A DNA stretch of 64,000 bases from Streptomyces sp. CBMA291 (GTDB lineage: Bacteria > Actinomycetota > Actinomycetes > Streptomycetales > Streptomycetaceae). A program made the translations under genes and the position numbers. Each line of letters begins with the position of its first letter. Position 1 is the first letter of the stretch. A model generated the notes under the pieces. It worked only from the letters and a program-made list of their open reading frames with translations. It had not been told where the DNA came from and ran no database searches. The DNA lies in the NCBI RefSeq assembly GCF_014596525.1, contig NZ_MSJP01000085.1, positions 26,957 to 90,956 on the forward strand, written 5' to 3'. Below, piece after piece: positions 17,210 to 25,733 of this stretch.

Positions 17210-18523
17210 CTACTCCTGACGGATCGTCACTCTTGCTCCGAGGGCGGCGAGCTTGGGCAGGAGACTGCCGTATCCGCGCCGCAGGTGGTACATCCCCCGG
17301 ATCGTAGAGGTGCCCTCGGCCGCCAGGGCGGCAAGCACGAGCGCGGTCGCGGCCCGAATGTCCTTCCCGACCACATCGGCGGCCCTGAGCACGGACCGGC
17401 CCTGGACGGTGATCAGCGAGCCTGTCGTGTTGACACTCGCGCCGAAAGCGGCGAGGGCCGGTAGATGAGTATCGCGTCGGATGTAGACACGTTCCCGGAT
17501 CCGGGATGTTCCTTCAGCCTGAGTAAGGAGGGCTGTCAGTTGGGGCTGTACGCCGGTCGGGAAACCCGGGTGCGGTCCCGTGGCCATCTGTACCGCATGC
17601 AGCCCGCCCGGGGCACTGACGACGGTGCCACTGCCCAGCGGGGCGAGCTGGAGACCGGCGTCGGCGAACACCGACAACAGCCCGTCAGGGAAGGCTGCCA
17701 AGGGAAACCCTTCAAGCTGCACAGACCCGCCCGTGATGGCTGCGGCCAGCGCGAGGGTGGCGGCCTCCAGCCGGTCCGGCGGCACGGAAAACACGCCGCC
17801 CCTGACGTGGCCGACGCCGGTGACGTGCAGAGCCGCCCTGCCCTGCCATTCGATGCCGACACCGGCTTGAGACAGCAGGGCGGCGGTGTGGGCGACTTCG
17901 GGCTCCAGGCTCGGATTCAGAATCACGGAAGTCCCCGTGGTACGGACGGCCAGCAGCATCGCTGTAACCGTCGCCCCCAGGCTCGGCCCCCACGAACTGG
18001 TCTCGGCATCTGTGGTGAAGGGCACCCGCTTGCCGGTGAAGCGGGCACGTACTCGGCCTTCGCCGACCTCGACCTCTGCCCCGGCAGCCTTCATCGCAGC
18101 CAGGTGCCGGTCGATGCGGCGTGCACAGAAGGCGTCTCCGCCGGGCAGCGGAAAAGTGACTTTCCCCGAGCGGGCGAGAAGGGCGCCTCCTATCACCGCA
18201 GTGGTGCGGATGCGCCGCCCGAGTTCGTCCGGGACTACGGCAAGGCACGAATCGGCCGGACTGGTGGCAAACTCATCACCTGCCACCGTGACAACGGTGC
18301 CGGTGCGGTGAAGGATGTCGGCGACCACGCGGGTGTCCAGAATCTCGGGCGCGCCACGAAGGGTCACCGGTTCATCGGCAAGGATCGCGGCGGCGTACAG
18401 GTGCAACGCGATGTTCTTGCTGCCCTGGACAGCGGTGGTGCCGGTCAGACGGTGGCCGCCGATGATGTGCACGGCACGGGCGTCGCTCACCGGTGCGTCG
18501 GTTCCGATCCCGGCGATGGGCAT
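17210..18523 (-). CDS. MurA-like UDP-GlcNAc 1-carboxyvinyltransferase (Asp at the Cys115 position)
   Basis: An EPT-fold enzyme of 437 aa. It keeps the N-terminal VQGSKNIAL (Lys36, matching MurA Lys22) and the loop LPGGDAFCARRIDRH. The position of the PEP-binding, fosfomycin-targeted Cys115 is Asp130, as in mycobacterial MurA, so enzymatic activity with natural fosfomycin resistance is expected. GGAAGG precedes ATG 18523; a GTG two codons earlier (18529) would overlap the upstream stop and is an alternative. It is clearly the MurA family but in an operon away from core wall genes, with less biased codon use than flanking genes. Confidence 0.9.
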   Translation of the reverse strand: MPIAGIGTDAPVSDARAVHIIGGHRLTGTTAVQGSKNIALHLYAAAILADEPVTLRGAPEILDTRVVADILHRTGTVVTVAGDEFATSPADSCLAVVPDELGRRIRTTAVIGGALLARSGKVTFPLPGGDAFCARRIDRHLAAMKAAGAEVEVGEGRVRARFTGKRVPFTTDAETSSWGPSLGATVTAMLLAVRTTGTSVILNPSLEPEVAHTAALLSQAGVGIEWQGRAALHVTGVGHVRGGVFSVPPDRLEAATLALAAAITGGSVQLEGFPLAAFPDGLLSVFADAGLQLAPLGSGTVVSAPGGLHAVQMATGPHPGFPTGVQPQLTALLTQAEGTSRIRERVYIRRDTHLPALAAFGASVNTTGSLITVQGRSVLRAADVVGKDIRAATALVLAALAAEGTSTIRGMYHLRRGYGSLLPKLAALGARVTIRQE

Positions 18524-18525
18524 GG

Positions 18526-19266
18526 TCACCTTCCCTGGCTTCCGGCCGGATAGAAGCCACCGACCTGGGACTTGGGGTAGAGCAGGGTGTGTGAGCCAAT
18601 GAGAGTGGCGGGCTGGAGGATGGTCCCGGCTGGGATGATCACACCATCGCCGACCACCGCACCGAACTTCGTTTGGCCTGTGGGCACCCGGTGGCCGTCG
18701 AGGTAGGCGCACACCTCGACGGTGGCCGGCTCGGCGACCGGCCCGGAAGTGACACGCAGGCCGGTGGTGGAGGCGAACGCGCCGATGTTGACGCCGAGGC
18801 CGAGCACGGAGTCACCGACGAAGCTGGTGTGTTTCATGAAGACCCCGCCGGCGAGCAGGGAGCGGGTGACCTCGGCTCCGAAGCCGATCCGGCAATCGGG
18901 GCCGATGACGGTGTTGTCACGTACTCGGGCACCGGCCTCGATCACCGCGCCGGAGCAGACCAACACCGGGCCGGTGACATGGGCACCTTCCGCGATGACG
19001 GCTCCGGCCGCCACGATCACATGACCCCGGACGGTCGCGCCCGGCTCGATGATCCCGGCAGTCTCGGGCAACTTGGTGCCCCGACGCCCTGCCAGCAGTT
19101 CAGCGACGGCTTTCTTGATGCCGAAGACAGTCGGGCAGGAGTTCAGCAGGTCGAGCACGGTCGGATCTTTGATGGCCGTGGTGTCTATGTAGTACGCGGG
19201 AGCAGTCCGACGGTCGAAGCGCTCCAGCTCGGCGTAGGTCGTGGCCGGGTCGGTCATTCGGGGCAT
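18526..19266 (-). CDS. Left-handed beta-helix (hexapeptide) protein, GlmU acetyltransferase-like
   Basis: 246 aa. From about residue 70 to the end it is built of hexapeptide-repeat turns (for example GATVRGHVIVAAGAVIAEGA). It then has FMKHTSFVGDSVLGLGVNIGAF and KFGAVVGDGVIIPAGT, the layout of the acetyltransferase half of archaeal-type GlmU/sugar nucleotidyltransferases. No nucleotidyltransferase domain is present; residues 1-65 are a short helical head. It probably N- or O-acylates a sugar phosphate or nucleotide feeding the MurA-like enzyme. First gene of the operon; AGGAG lies 8 bases before ATG 19266. Confidence 0.8.
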   Translation of the reverse strand: MPRMTDPATTYAELERFDRRTAPAYYIDTTAIKDPTVLDLLNSCPTVFGIKKAVAELLAGRRGTKLPETAGIIEPGATVRGHVIVAAGAVIAEGAHVTGPVLVCSGAVIEAGARVRDNTVIGPDCRIGFGAEVTRSLLAGGVFMKHTSFVGDSVLGLGVNIGAFASTTGLRVTSGPVAEPATVEVCAYLDGHRVPTGQTKFGAVVGDGVIIPAGTILQPATLIGSHTLLYPKSQVGGFYPAGSQGR

Positions 19267-19407
19267 GCGTGGATCTCCTCTCGGACGGGCGAGCGGAAGA
19301 CGGCGTAATGCTTGACGGCCCCGGCGAACCTGGGCGGTGACGTGTCAGGCACGACCACCCCTGCATTCGGGCAAGCCTCAACCTGCCCGTGGACCATGGC
19401 GCCGCGC

Positions 19408-19430
19408 CGTTCCACAGCAGAAGTGGAACG
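19408..19430. promoter_or_regulatory. Perfect inverted repeat upstream of the GlmU/MurA/MurB-like operon
   Basis: CGTTCCAC and GTGGAACG, 8-base arms with a 7-base spacer, 142 bases before the first start codon of the operon. Either an operator or a hairpin; no regulator is encoded in the operon. Confidence 0.5.
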
Positions 19431-19464
19431 TTCTCCAGTGAACTCCCTTTTCGGAAACCGGATT

Positions 19465-19479
19465 CGTAGCCGGGCTACG
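19465..19479. terminator. Palindrome downstream of the TPR gene
   Basis: CGTAGCC-G-GGCTACG, followed nearer the gene by CCGTA-N7-TACGG (19483-19499). Both lie directly after the TPR stop codon in its direction of transcription. A one-base loop is poor for a hairpin, so an operator is also possible. Confidence 0.35.
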
Positions 19480-19499
19480 GGCCGTACTCCGACTACGGG

Positions 19500-20516
19500 T
19501 CAGACGACTGGTACGCCCGCGCGCTCGGCGAAGGCGCGGATGCCGGGCAGGGTGCGGTCGTGGCGCAGCAGGCCGGTGGCGAGGTCGCGTACCGCGCCAC
19601 GGCGGATCTCCTGTGGGGCGACCTCCTCGGCGGCGAGCAGGGCCCGGTAGCAGTGCGCCGGTTTGCCCCACTGGTCGAACGCGCGGGCCACGTCGGTGAA
19701 GAACCGGGCCTGCCGTTCGGTGGTCGGCAGAGCGGCCGGGTCGATCGTGGCGGCCAGTTCGATCGCCTTTCCCGAGTCGCCCAGCTCGTAGTGCACGGAC
19801 AGCTGGTGCAGGGCGACCCCGGGGAGTCCGTCGACCTGTCCCGAAGCCCTGCCGGCCGCCGCCGAACTGTCGGCGGCCTCCTTGATCAGGGCGTGCGCGG
19901 CGGAACGGTCGCCGGACTTCGCGGCGGTGTACGCGGCGGTGGCGTACAGGTCGGCGCGGACGGCGAGCCGGGCTGCCTCGGGGGCGGTGGTGTCGGCGAG
20001 CAGTTCCTCGGCTGCGTCCACCACGATGCCCGTCGCGCGCGCCAGGCTCCCCTGGCGGCGCCACGCGCTGGAGACCATCCGTTGGGCCTCCGCCGTGATC
20101 AGGGGATCGCCGCCCTGCCTGGCGGCGGTCAGGGCACGGTCGGCGGTCACGGACACCAGGTGGTCGGTGCCGATCTTGATGCAGAGCCGTACCGCGACGC
20201 TGTAGAGCCGGGCGACGTTACGGGCCTGTTCCTCCGGGGCGCCGACCCTTCCGGCTGCGGCGATCCGGCCGGGCAGGGCGCGGGCCAGAGCGTCGTAGCG
20301 AGCCGCCTTGAACTCCTCGCGGGAGGCGACGAGTGACGCGGCGACGGTCTGCCGGGTCGGCTCGCGGCGGGGGGCCTGGATCCGGTCCTGCCCGTACAAC
20401 AGGAGGTCTTCCAGGTCTCCCGGCAGCTCCTTCTCCTGTGCGTGCGCGGCCTGTTGACCGATGGACGGGGCGAAGAGGGCGGCGGCTGCCAGGGTCAGGA
20501 ACGGGCGGCGACGCAC
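19500..20516 (-). CDS. TPR-like protein resembling the C-terminal part of an XRE regulator
   Basis: A 338-aa, mostly alpha-helical protein rich in Ala/Arg with TPR-like helical pairs. The N-terminus (RRRPFLTLAAAALFAPSIGQ) looks exactly like the linker that follows the HTH domain in many Streptomyces XRE/TPR regulators, but no HTH is encoded upstream. GTG 20516 has AGGAGG 5 bases upstream, so the short form is the real one. It may be a decayed regulator or a protein-protein adaptor. The segment could also be read as a weak Tat/Sec signal, though the RRR motif and AxA site are not convincing. Confidence 0.75.
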   Translation of the reverse strand: MRRRPFLTLAAAALFAPSIGQQAAHAQEKELPGDLEDLLLYGQDRIQAPRREPTRQTVAASLVASREEFKAARYDALARALPGRIAAAGRVGAPEEQARNVARLYSVAVRLCIKIGTDHLVSVTADRALTAARQGGDPLITAEAQRMVSSAWRRQGSLARATGIVVDAAEELLADTTAPEAARLAVRADLYATAAYTAAKSGDRSAAHALIKEAADSSAAAGRASGQVDGLPGVALHQLSVHYELGDSGKAIELAATIDPAALPTTERQARFFTDVARAFDQWGKPAHCYRALLAAEEVAPQEIRRGAVRDLATGLLRHDRTLPGIRAFAERAGVPVV

Positions 20517-20689
20517 ATCGTCCTCCTCGGGGTCCTTTTCCGTGCTCTTCCCGGTCCCCTGGCCGGTGTTCCGTCCGGCGTTCCTCCCGGCGGCGGGCGC
20601 ACTCGCCAGCGTAGTGCGGGACTCGGGCGGTGGAAGGGGGCCCAGCCGCCGAACATCCCTTCGAGACGCGTCCGAGGGGCGCGCGTCTC

Positions 20690-21094
20690 TCAGAACTCCC
20701 TCTCCTCCACCGCCAGTTCCGCCCACACCAGCTTCCCCGGCCCCCGGCGGCTCTCCACGCCCCACTTCGTCGCCAGGGTGTCGACCAGGGGAAGGCCCCA
20801 GCCGCCCTCGGTCGCTCCTTCCTCCGGGAGGGCCATCAAGGGGCGGTGTTCCGAGGCGTCGTGGACTTCGATACGCAGGGTGTCACCCGTGCGGGCGAAG
20901 TGGGTTTCGATCTCTCGGCCGGGTACGTGGCCGTGACGTACGGCGTTGGTGAGGAGTTCCGAGAGGACCAGGGAGGCGGCGTCCTCGACGGTGGTCCACG
21001 ACCAGCGGGTCAGCGTGCGGCGCAGTTCCCTGCGGGCCGCCGGGACGCTGCCCGGCGACTGGGTCCAGCGCAGGACGATCACATCGGGTTCCAT
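20690..21094 (-). CDS. RsbW-like ATP-binding protein (HATPase_c_2, anti-sigma type)
   Basis: A 134-aa GHKL ATPase with the N box ELLTNAVRHG (about 45-54), the G1 motif IEVHDASEHRP and a G2-like GGWGLPLVDTLATKWGV. Streptomyces encodes many of these, often next to an XRE/DUF5753 regulator as here. They act as serine kinases or anti-sigma partners. Its ATG overlaps the preceding small gene's stop by one base (TGATG). Confidence 0.92.
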   Translation of the reverse strand: MEPDVIVLRWTQSPGSVPAARRELRRTLTRWSWTTVEDAASLVLSELLTNAVRHGHVPGREIETHFARTGDTLRIEVHDASEHRPLMALPEEGATEGGWGLPLVDTLATKWGVESRRGPGKLVWAELAVEEREF

Positions 21095-21318
21095 CAGGCC
21101 GCCCCTCGGACGAGGCGGGCGCCCTCGGCCCGGAGGCAGAGGACCCGGGCGTGGCAGTGGCCCGCCGGGGCGAGGCCTCCGCAGCCGCGCACGGGCGGGA
21201 CCGGCGGGGTCGGCGGTACGGGAGGGGGCGGCGGCGTGCCGTTCGAGCGGCGGCGGCCCGTCGGGGGCAGGAGCCGACGCAGAACCAACTCCACGACACG
21301 GACGATAGGGTTACGCAC
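21094..21318 (-). CDS. Small Arg/Pro-rich protein coupled to the RsbW-like gene
   Basis: A 74-aa basic protein of unknown function: a short amphipathic head (RNPIVRVVELVLRRLL), a Pro/Val stretch, then a tail with three Cys and two Ala-rich ends. AAGGAG lies 7 bases before GTG 21318 and its TGA overlaps the next ATG, so translation is well supported. Short proteins of this sort commonly precede RsbW-like genes in Streptomyces. Confidence 0.7.
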   Translation of the reverse strand: MRNPIVRVVELVLRRLLPPTGRRRSNGTPPPPPVPPTPPVPPVRGCGGLAPAGHCHARVLCLRAEGARLVRGAA

Positions 21319-21416
21319 GTTGGCGCTCCTTGAAGGCGTTGACCACGCCCCCGGACCGGTCGCTCGGTCGCGGGGGTCCGCCTGTTTCGCGCACAGGCAG
21401 GCACGATCACCCCAAC

Positions 21417-21432
21417 GTCACGGAGCCGTGAC
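21417..21432. promoter_or_regulatory. Perfect 16-bp palindrome in the divergent promoter region
   Basis: GTCACGGAGCCGTGAC (7-2-7) lies in the 261-bp gap between the small-protein/RsbW-like operon and the XRE regulator. A candidate operator, most simply for the XRE protein itself. Confidence 0.5.
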
Positions 21433-21579
21433 AGTCGGCGATCACGGGCACAGCCTGCCCACGCCCGACCGGCGAACGCAAGGCAGGCGAAAGATCTCTA
21501 GGCGTTCGAGTGATTTGAGAGTCGGCATGCTGACGGCGCACACTCGCGGAAACCGTCCCGGCAGAGAGGGAACCGGCAC

Positions 21580-22452
21580 ATGGCCGACAAGAGACCGCGT
21601 CCACCGACCGTCCGACTCCGGCGTCTGGCCGCCGAGTTGAGAAAGCTGCGCGCCGAAGCGGGACTCACGCGCGAGGACGTGTCCGAGCGGACCGGGATCA
21701 ACGAGGCGACGCTCTACCGGATCGAGCGCTCACGGGCCCGGCCCCAGAAGCGCACCCTCGTCGGCCTGTTGGACGTCTACCGGGCCAGCGAGACCCAGCG
21801 CGCCGATCTCCTCGCGCTCCAGAGCGGCTCGAACGACCAGGAACGGGTCCGGACTTACCACTCGGAGCTGTCCGAGAAGTTCGCCTCTTACCTCGGCTTC
21901 GAGAGCGAGGCGCGGACTGTCCGCACCTACGAGTCCCTGTTCGTCCCCGGGCTCGCCCAGACGGAGCCGTACACCCTGGCCGTCGTCCGGGGCACCCTCC
22001 CCGCCGTCGGCCGGAAGGAGACCGAGCAGCGTCTCCAGGTGCGCCGCGAACGGCAGACCGCCCTCGCCGGGGCGCAGCCGCCGCGTTTCCGGGCCGTCGT
22101 GGACGAGGCGGCCCTGCGCCGCGAGGTCGGCGGGCCCGAGGTCATGCGGGACCAGCTGTGGCACCTGCTCGACCTGATGGCCGAGCCCCACATCACCCTC
22201 CAGGTCCTCCCGTTCACGTGTGGCGCGCACGTCGGCATGACCGGCGGCTTCACCCACATGGACTTCCCGGACGCGGACGACCCCGAACTCGTCTACGTGG
22301 AAACCCCTGCGGGCGACGCCTTCCTGGAGGCCGAGGAGGAGATCCGCCACTTCAAATCCATGTTCGAGAACCTTCAGGCGGTGGCACTCGGGCCCGACGA
22401 CAGCGCCGAGCTGTTGCGTCTGCTGGCCAAGGAGTTGGAGGGGAAGGTGTGA
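21580..22452 (+). CDS. XRE-family regulator with DUF5753 domain
   Basis: 290 aa. The helix-turn-helix at about 14-70 (LRKLRAEAGLTREDVSERTG) is followed by the DUF5753 domain (about 90-285) with the typical YESLFVPGLAQTEPYTLAV, RRERQ, VDEAALRREVGG, LQVLPF and YVETPAGD motifs. These regulators partner with RsbW-like and DUF397 proteins; here the ATPase is divergent and no DUF397 gene follows. GAGGGA lies about 8 bases before ATG 21580. Confidence 0.95.
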   Translation: MADKRPRPPTVRLRRLAAELRKLRAEAGLTREDVSERTGINEATLYRIERSRARPQKRTLVGLLDVYRASETQRADLLALQSGSNDQERVRTYHSELSEKFASYLGFESEARTVRTYESLFVPGLAQTEPYTLAVVRGTLPAVGRKETEQRLQVRRERQTALAGAQPPRFRAVVDEAALRREVGGPEVMRDQLWHLLDLMAEPHITLQVLPFTCGAHVGMTGGFTHMDFPDADDPELVYVETPAGDAFLEAEEEIRHFKSMFENLQAVALGPDDSAELLRLLAKELEGKV

Positions 22453-22558
22453 GCCGGGGGTCGGGAGGCCCCGGGCCCGGGTCGAGAGGGTGCGGGCCCG
22501 GGGCCGGGAACGTGCGGGACCGGGGCCGGGGCCGGGAGCGTGCGGCCTGGGGGCGGGG

Positions 22559-23440
22559 CTACTCCTCCCCCAGTACCTCCGCGAAGTGACGGTTCACCGC
22601 CAGCAGTCCGCCGTCCACCCGCAGGACCGTACCCGTGATCCAGGACGCGTCCTTCGACGCCAGGAAGGCCACCGCCGCCGCGATGTCCTCCGGGGTGCCG
22701 ACCCGGCCCAGCGGGTAGACCCGGTCCCCGAGCGCCGCCAGGTCCTTCTCCCGGCCCGCCCACGCCCTCGTCGCGATCGTGCCCGGGTTGACCTGGTTGA
22801 CCCGGACCCCGCGCCGCGCCGCGTCCCCCGCGAGCGTGCGGGTCAGCGACGCCAGGCCCGCCTTCGCCGCGCTGTACGCGTGATTGCCGAAGTCCGCCTC
22901 CGCGTTGACGGAGCCGATCGTCACGATCGCGCCCCGCCCGCCGGCCGCCAGATGCGGCAGCGCCGCCCGCGCGCACCGGACCGCGCCCAGGAACGTCACG
23001 TCCTGCTGCACGGTCCACACCTCCTCCGGCTCGTCCTCGAAGAGGGCCTCGTCCGGGGTCACCGGGCCCAGCGCGTTGTTGACGAGGACGTCGAGCCGCC
23101 CGAAGACGCGGACCGCGTGCGCCACCGCCGCGTCCACCGACGCCTGGTCCGACACATCGCAGCGCACCGCCTCCGCGCCCTCGATGCCCGCCGCCGTCTC
23201 CCGCGCCGCCGCCTCGTCGACGTCCGTGACGAGGACCCGCGCGCCCTCCGCCGCGAGCCTCCGCGCCGTGGCCGCGCCGATGCCCCTGGCCGCACCCGTG
23301 ACCATGGCCGCGCAGCCGCCGAACCGTTCCCGCAGATCCGTCACACCCGCACTGTCCGCACCGTCTGCCACACCCGTACCGTCCGCACCGTTCGCCACGC
23401 CCGTACCGTCCGTCCCACCCGTACCGCCCGTGTCATCCAT
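22559..23440 (-). CDS. Short-chain dehydrogenase/reductase
   Basis: A classical SDR. The cofactor loop TGAARGIGAATA (about 48-59), NNALG, the catalytic Ser in IGSVNAEAD and Y-S-A-A-K are all present, so it should be an active NAD(P)-dependent alcohol/ketone oxidoreductase. The substrate is unknown. The first 30 residues are a Gly/Thr/Ala/Asp low-complexity run encoded by short tandem repeats (about 23335-23435). GTG at 23452 is an alternative start; neither start has a good ribosome site. Confidence 0.88.
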   Translation of the reverse strand: MDDTGGTGGTDGTGVANGADGTGVADGADSAGVTDLRERFGGCAAMVTGAARGIGAATARRLAAEGARVLVTDVDEAAARETAAGIEGAEAVRCDVSDQASVDAAVAHAVRVFGRLDVLVNNALGPVTPDEALFEDEPEEVWTVQQDVTFLGAVRCARAALPHLAAGGRGAIVTIGSVNAEADFGNHAYSAAKAGLASLTRTLAGDAARRGVRVNQVNPGTIATRAWAGREKDLAALGDRVYPLGRVGTPEDIAAAVAFLASKDASWITGTVLRVDGGLLAVNRHFAEVLGEE

Positions 23441-23545
23441 GCGGTCGATCACAGCAGCCGGTACGGCTCCGCGCCAGACCCCGGCGGTCGGAAAAGCGCC
23501 CGGCGGACGCGGGGAAGGGCCTGCGGGAGGGGTGCGCGGGCGGTC

Positions 23546-24895
23546 TCAGGCCCTTCCGTCCAGCGCCGTCCGCACCGCCCTGACCAGGGACTGGGCGCGC
23601 GGGTCCGCCGTGACCGTCTTTCGCATGCCGTTGGTGACGTAGCCGAAGGCCACCCCCGTCTCCGGGTCCGCGAAGCCGAGCGAGCCGCCCCGGCCCGGGT
23701 GTCCGAAGGAGGAGGGGCCGAGCAGCGGGGACGCCGGTCCGTGCAGCATGTGGCCGAGGCCGAAGCGGGTGCCGACGAGCAGCACCCGGTCCTGGCCCGC
23801 CGACTGCTCGGTGCCCGCGAGCGCCAGGCTCTCGGGGGTGAGGAGCCGGGCGGCGCCGTCCACGGGGCCGAGGAGCGCCGCGTAGAAGCGGGAGAGCGCG
23901 CGGGCCGTCGCCACTCCGGCCGAGGCGGGGAGTTCGGCGGCGAGATAGGCCGGGTCGTTCTCGTCGGGGCGCGGGTCGATGACGGCGAAGGCGCGCCGGG
24001 TGAGGGAGTCCGGGTCCTGGTACGCCTCCGTGACCGCGCGCTTGGGGCGGAGCCTGAGCCCGCCGCCGCCGGGCGGTTCGGTCTCCTCCACGGGGCCGAT
24101 CCGGCCGACCCGGTGGGCCTCCTCGTCCGGCAGTCCGATCCACAGGTCCAGGCCGAGGGGACCGGTGATCTCCTCGGCGGCCCACCGGCCGATGGTCCGG
24201 CCGGTGACCCGGTGCACGAGGCCCGAGAGCAGCCAGCTGAAGGTGTGGGCGTGGTAGCCGTGGGCGGTGCCGGGCTCCCAGACGGGGGCCTGGGCGGCGA
24301 TCGCGGCGGCCGCCGTCGGCAGGTCGACGGCCTCGGCGAGGGTGAGCGGCCGGTCCAGGACGGGCACGCCCGCCCGGTGCGCGAGCAGCTCCCGTACGGT
24401 GACGCGCTCCTTGCCCGCCGCCTTGAACTCCGGCCAGTACGCGGCCACCGGGGCGTCCAGGTCGAGCAGCCCGCGCTGGTGCAGGAGCAGCGGGACGACG
24501 GCGGCGACGCCCTTGGTGGCCGAGCGGACGACCTGGGCGGTATCGGCGGTCCAGGGGGTGGGGGCGGAGGTGGGGGCGCCCGCCTCCTCGGGGTTTCCCG
24601 TAGGGGTCGCTCCCGGGCCGGACAGGGCCTCGGGGTCTCCCGTAAGGGCCGCTCCCGCGTCGGACAGGGCCTCGGGGTCTCCCGTACGGGTCCTTCCCGC
24701 GCCGCTCGTCCCTTCAGGGGTGCCGGGGGCGCCCGGACCGTCCGCGTCCTTCCTGCCCGCCCACAGGTCCACGACCGTCTTCCCGTCGTGGTGGACGGCG
24801 ACCGCCGCGCCGCGCTCGCCGCGCTGTTCGAAGTTACGCAGGAACGCGTCCCTGACGGGCTCCCAGCCCGCCGCCACCGTGCCCTGGACGTCCAC
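23546..24895 (-). CDS. EstB-type serine hydrolase/beta-lactamase-fold esterase with repeat insertion
   Basis: A 449-aa hydrolase of the class C beta-lactamase fold. S-A-T-K lies in VVRSATKGVAA and the Tyr motif is GYHAHTFSWLL. The C-terminal GHPGRGGSLGFADP replaces KTG, as in carboxylesterase EstB. Between the first strand pair and the SxxK helix sits a roughly 60-residue Gly/Pro/Thr insertion with 14-residue repeats (TGDPEALS units). GTG 24895 has AGGAG 7 bases upstream, better than the in-frame ATG at 24949. Confidence 0.88.
   Translation of the reverse strand: MDVQGTVAAGWEPVRDAFLRNFEQRGERGAAVAVHHDGKTVVDLWAGRKDADGPGAPGTPEGTSGAGRTRTGDPEALSDAGAALTGDPEALSGPGATPTGNPEEAGAPTSAPTPWTADTAQVVRSATKGVAAVVPLLLHQRGLLDLDAPVAAYWPEFKAAGKERVTVRELLAHRAGVPVLDRPLTLAEAVDLPTAAAAIAAQAPVWEPGTAHGYHAHTFSWLLSGLVHRVTGRTIGRWAAEEITGPLGLDLWIGLPDEEAHRVGRIGPVEETEPPGGGGLRLRPKRAVTEAYQDPDSLTRRAFAVIDPRPDENDPAYLAAELPASAGVATARALSRFYAALLGPVDGAARLLTPESLALAGTEQSAGQDRVLLVGTRFGLGHMLHGPASPLLGPSSFGHPGRGGSLGFADPETGVAFGYVTNGMRKTVTADPRAQSLVRAVRTALDGRA
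24588..24700 (-). repeat. 42-bp in-frame tandem repeat inside the esterase-like gene
   Basis: About 2.7 units, each encoding 14 residues beginning TGDPEALS or a variant, in a loop before the catalytic Ser. Confidence 0.75.
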
Positions 24896-24980
24896 GTCCC
24901 CACTCCTCGCTCGTCGCACATGTCCGGTTCTCGACCGTCCATGGTGCAACGCGGCGGGCCCGGGGCGGATTCCGGGGGCG

Positions 24981-25733
24981 TCAGGCGACCGACTGCGGCA
25001 CGAAGCCGAACGGCAGTTCCAGGCGGTGGCGGGCCATGAGTTCCTCGTCGGCGAGGATCACGCCGGTCGGGCCGTCGGCGGCGATGACGCCCTCGCTGAG
25101 GATCACCGCGCGCGGGCAGAGTTCCAGGGCGTACGGCAGGTCGTGGGTGACCATCAGGACGGTGACGTCCAGATCGCGCAGGATGTCGGCGAGTTCGCGG
25201 CGTGAGGCCGGGTCCAGGTTGGAGGAGGGCTCGTCGAGGACGAGTATCTCCGGTTCCATCGCGAGGACGGTGGCGACGGCGACCCGGCGCCGCTGCCCGA
25301 AGGAGAGGTGGTGCGGGGGCCGGTCGGCGAAGTCCGCCATGCCCACCCGGTCGAGGGCCCGGCGGACCACCGTGTCGAGCGCGTCGCCCCGCAGCCCTGC
25401 GGCGGCCGGACCGAAGGCCACGTCCTCCCGGACGGTCGGCATGAACAGCTGGTCGTCCGGGTCCTGGAAGACGATGCCGACCTTGCGCCGGATCTCCGCC
25501 ATGTGCCGGCGGCCCACGGGCAGCCCGGCGACGGTGACCGTTCCCGCGCCGGGCGTCAGGATGCCGTTGAGGTGCAGGACGAGGGTGGTCTTGCCCGCGC
25601 CGTTGGGCCCGAGGAGGGCGACCCGTTCGCCGCGCGCCACGGTCAGGTCGACGCCGTAGAGGGCCTGATGCCCGTCGGGGTACGCGTACGCCAGACCGGA
25701 TACGACGAGGGAGGGGTGGGCGGGAGCGGTCAT
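24981..25733 (-). CDS. cbiO: ECF nickel/cobalt transporter ATPase (CbiO/NikO type)
   Basis: A 250-aa ABC ATPase with Walker A GPNGAGKTT, a Q-loop at FQDPDDQLF (the typical energy-coupling-factor form), signature LSFGQRRRVA, Walker B ILVLDEPSSNLD and switch His in VTHDL. It powers the CbiMNQ transporter encoded just upstream. Its ATG overlaps the cbiQ stop (ATGA). Confidence 0.95.
   Translation of the reverse strand: MTAPAHPSLVVSGLAYAYPDGHQALYGVDLTVARGERVALLGPNGAGKTTLVLHLNGILTPGAGTVTVAGLPVGRRHMAEIRRKVGIVFQDPDDQLFMPTVREDVAFGPAAAGLRGDALDTVVRRALDRVGMADFADRPPHHLSFGQRRRVAVATVLAMEPEILVLDEPSSNLDPASRRELADILRDLDVTVLMVTHDLPYALELCPRAVILSEGVIAADGPTGVILADEELMARHRLELPFGFVPQSVA

Noticed and set aside
15097..19266. 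MurA homologue as an enolpyruvyl-UMP synthase of nikkomycin/polyoxin type
   Set aside because: It is linked to MurB- and GlmU-like genes and not to nucleoside-antibiotic genes, so a muramyl-nucleotide role is simpler.
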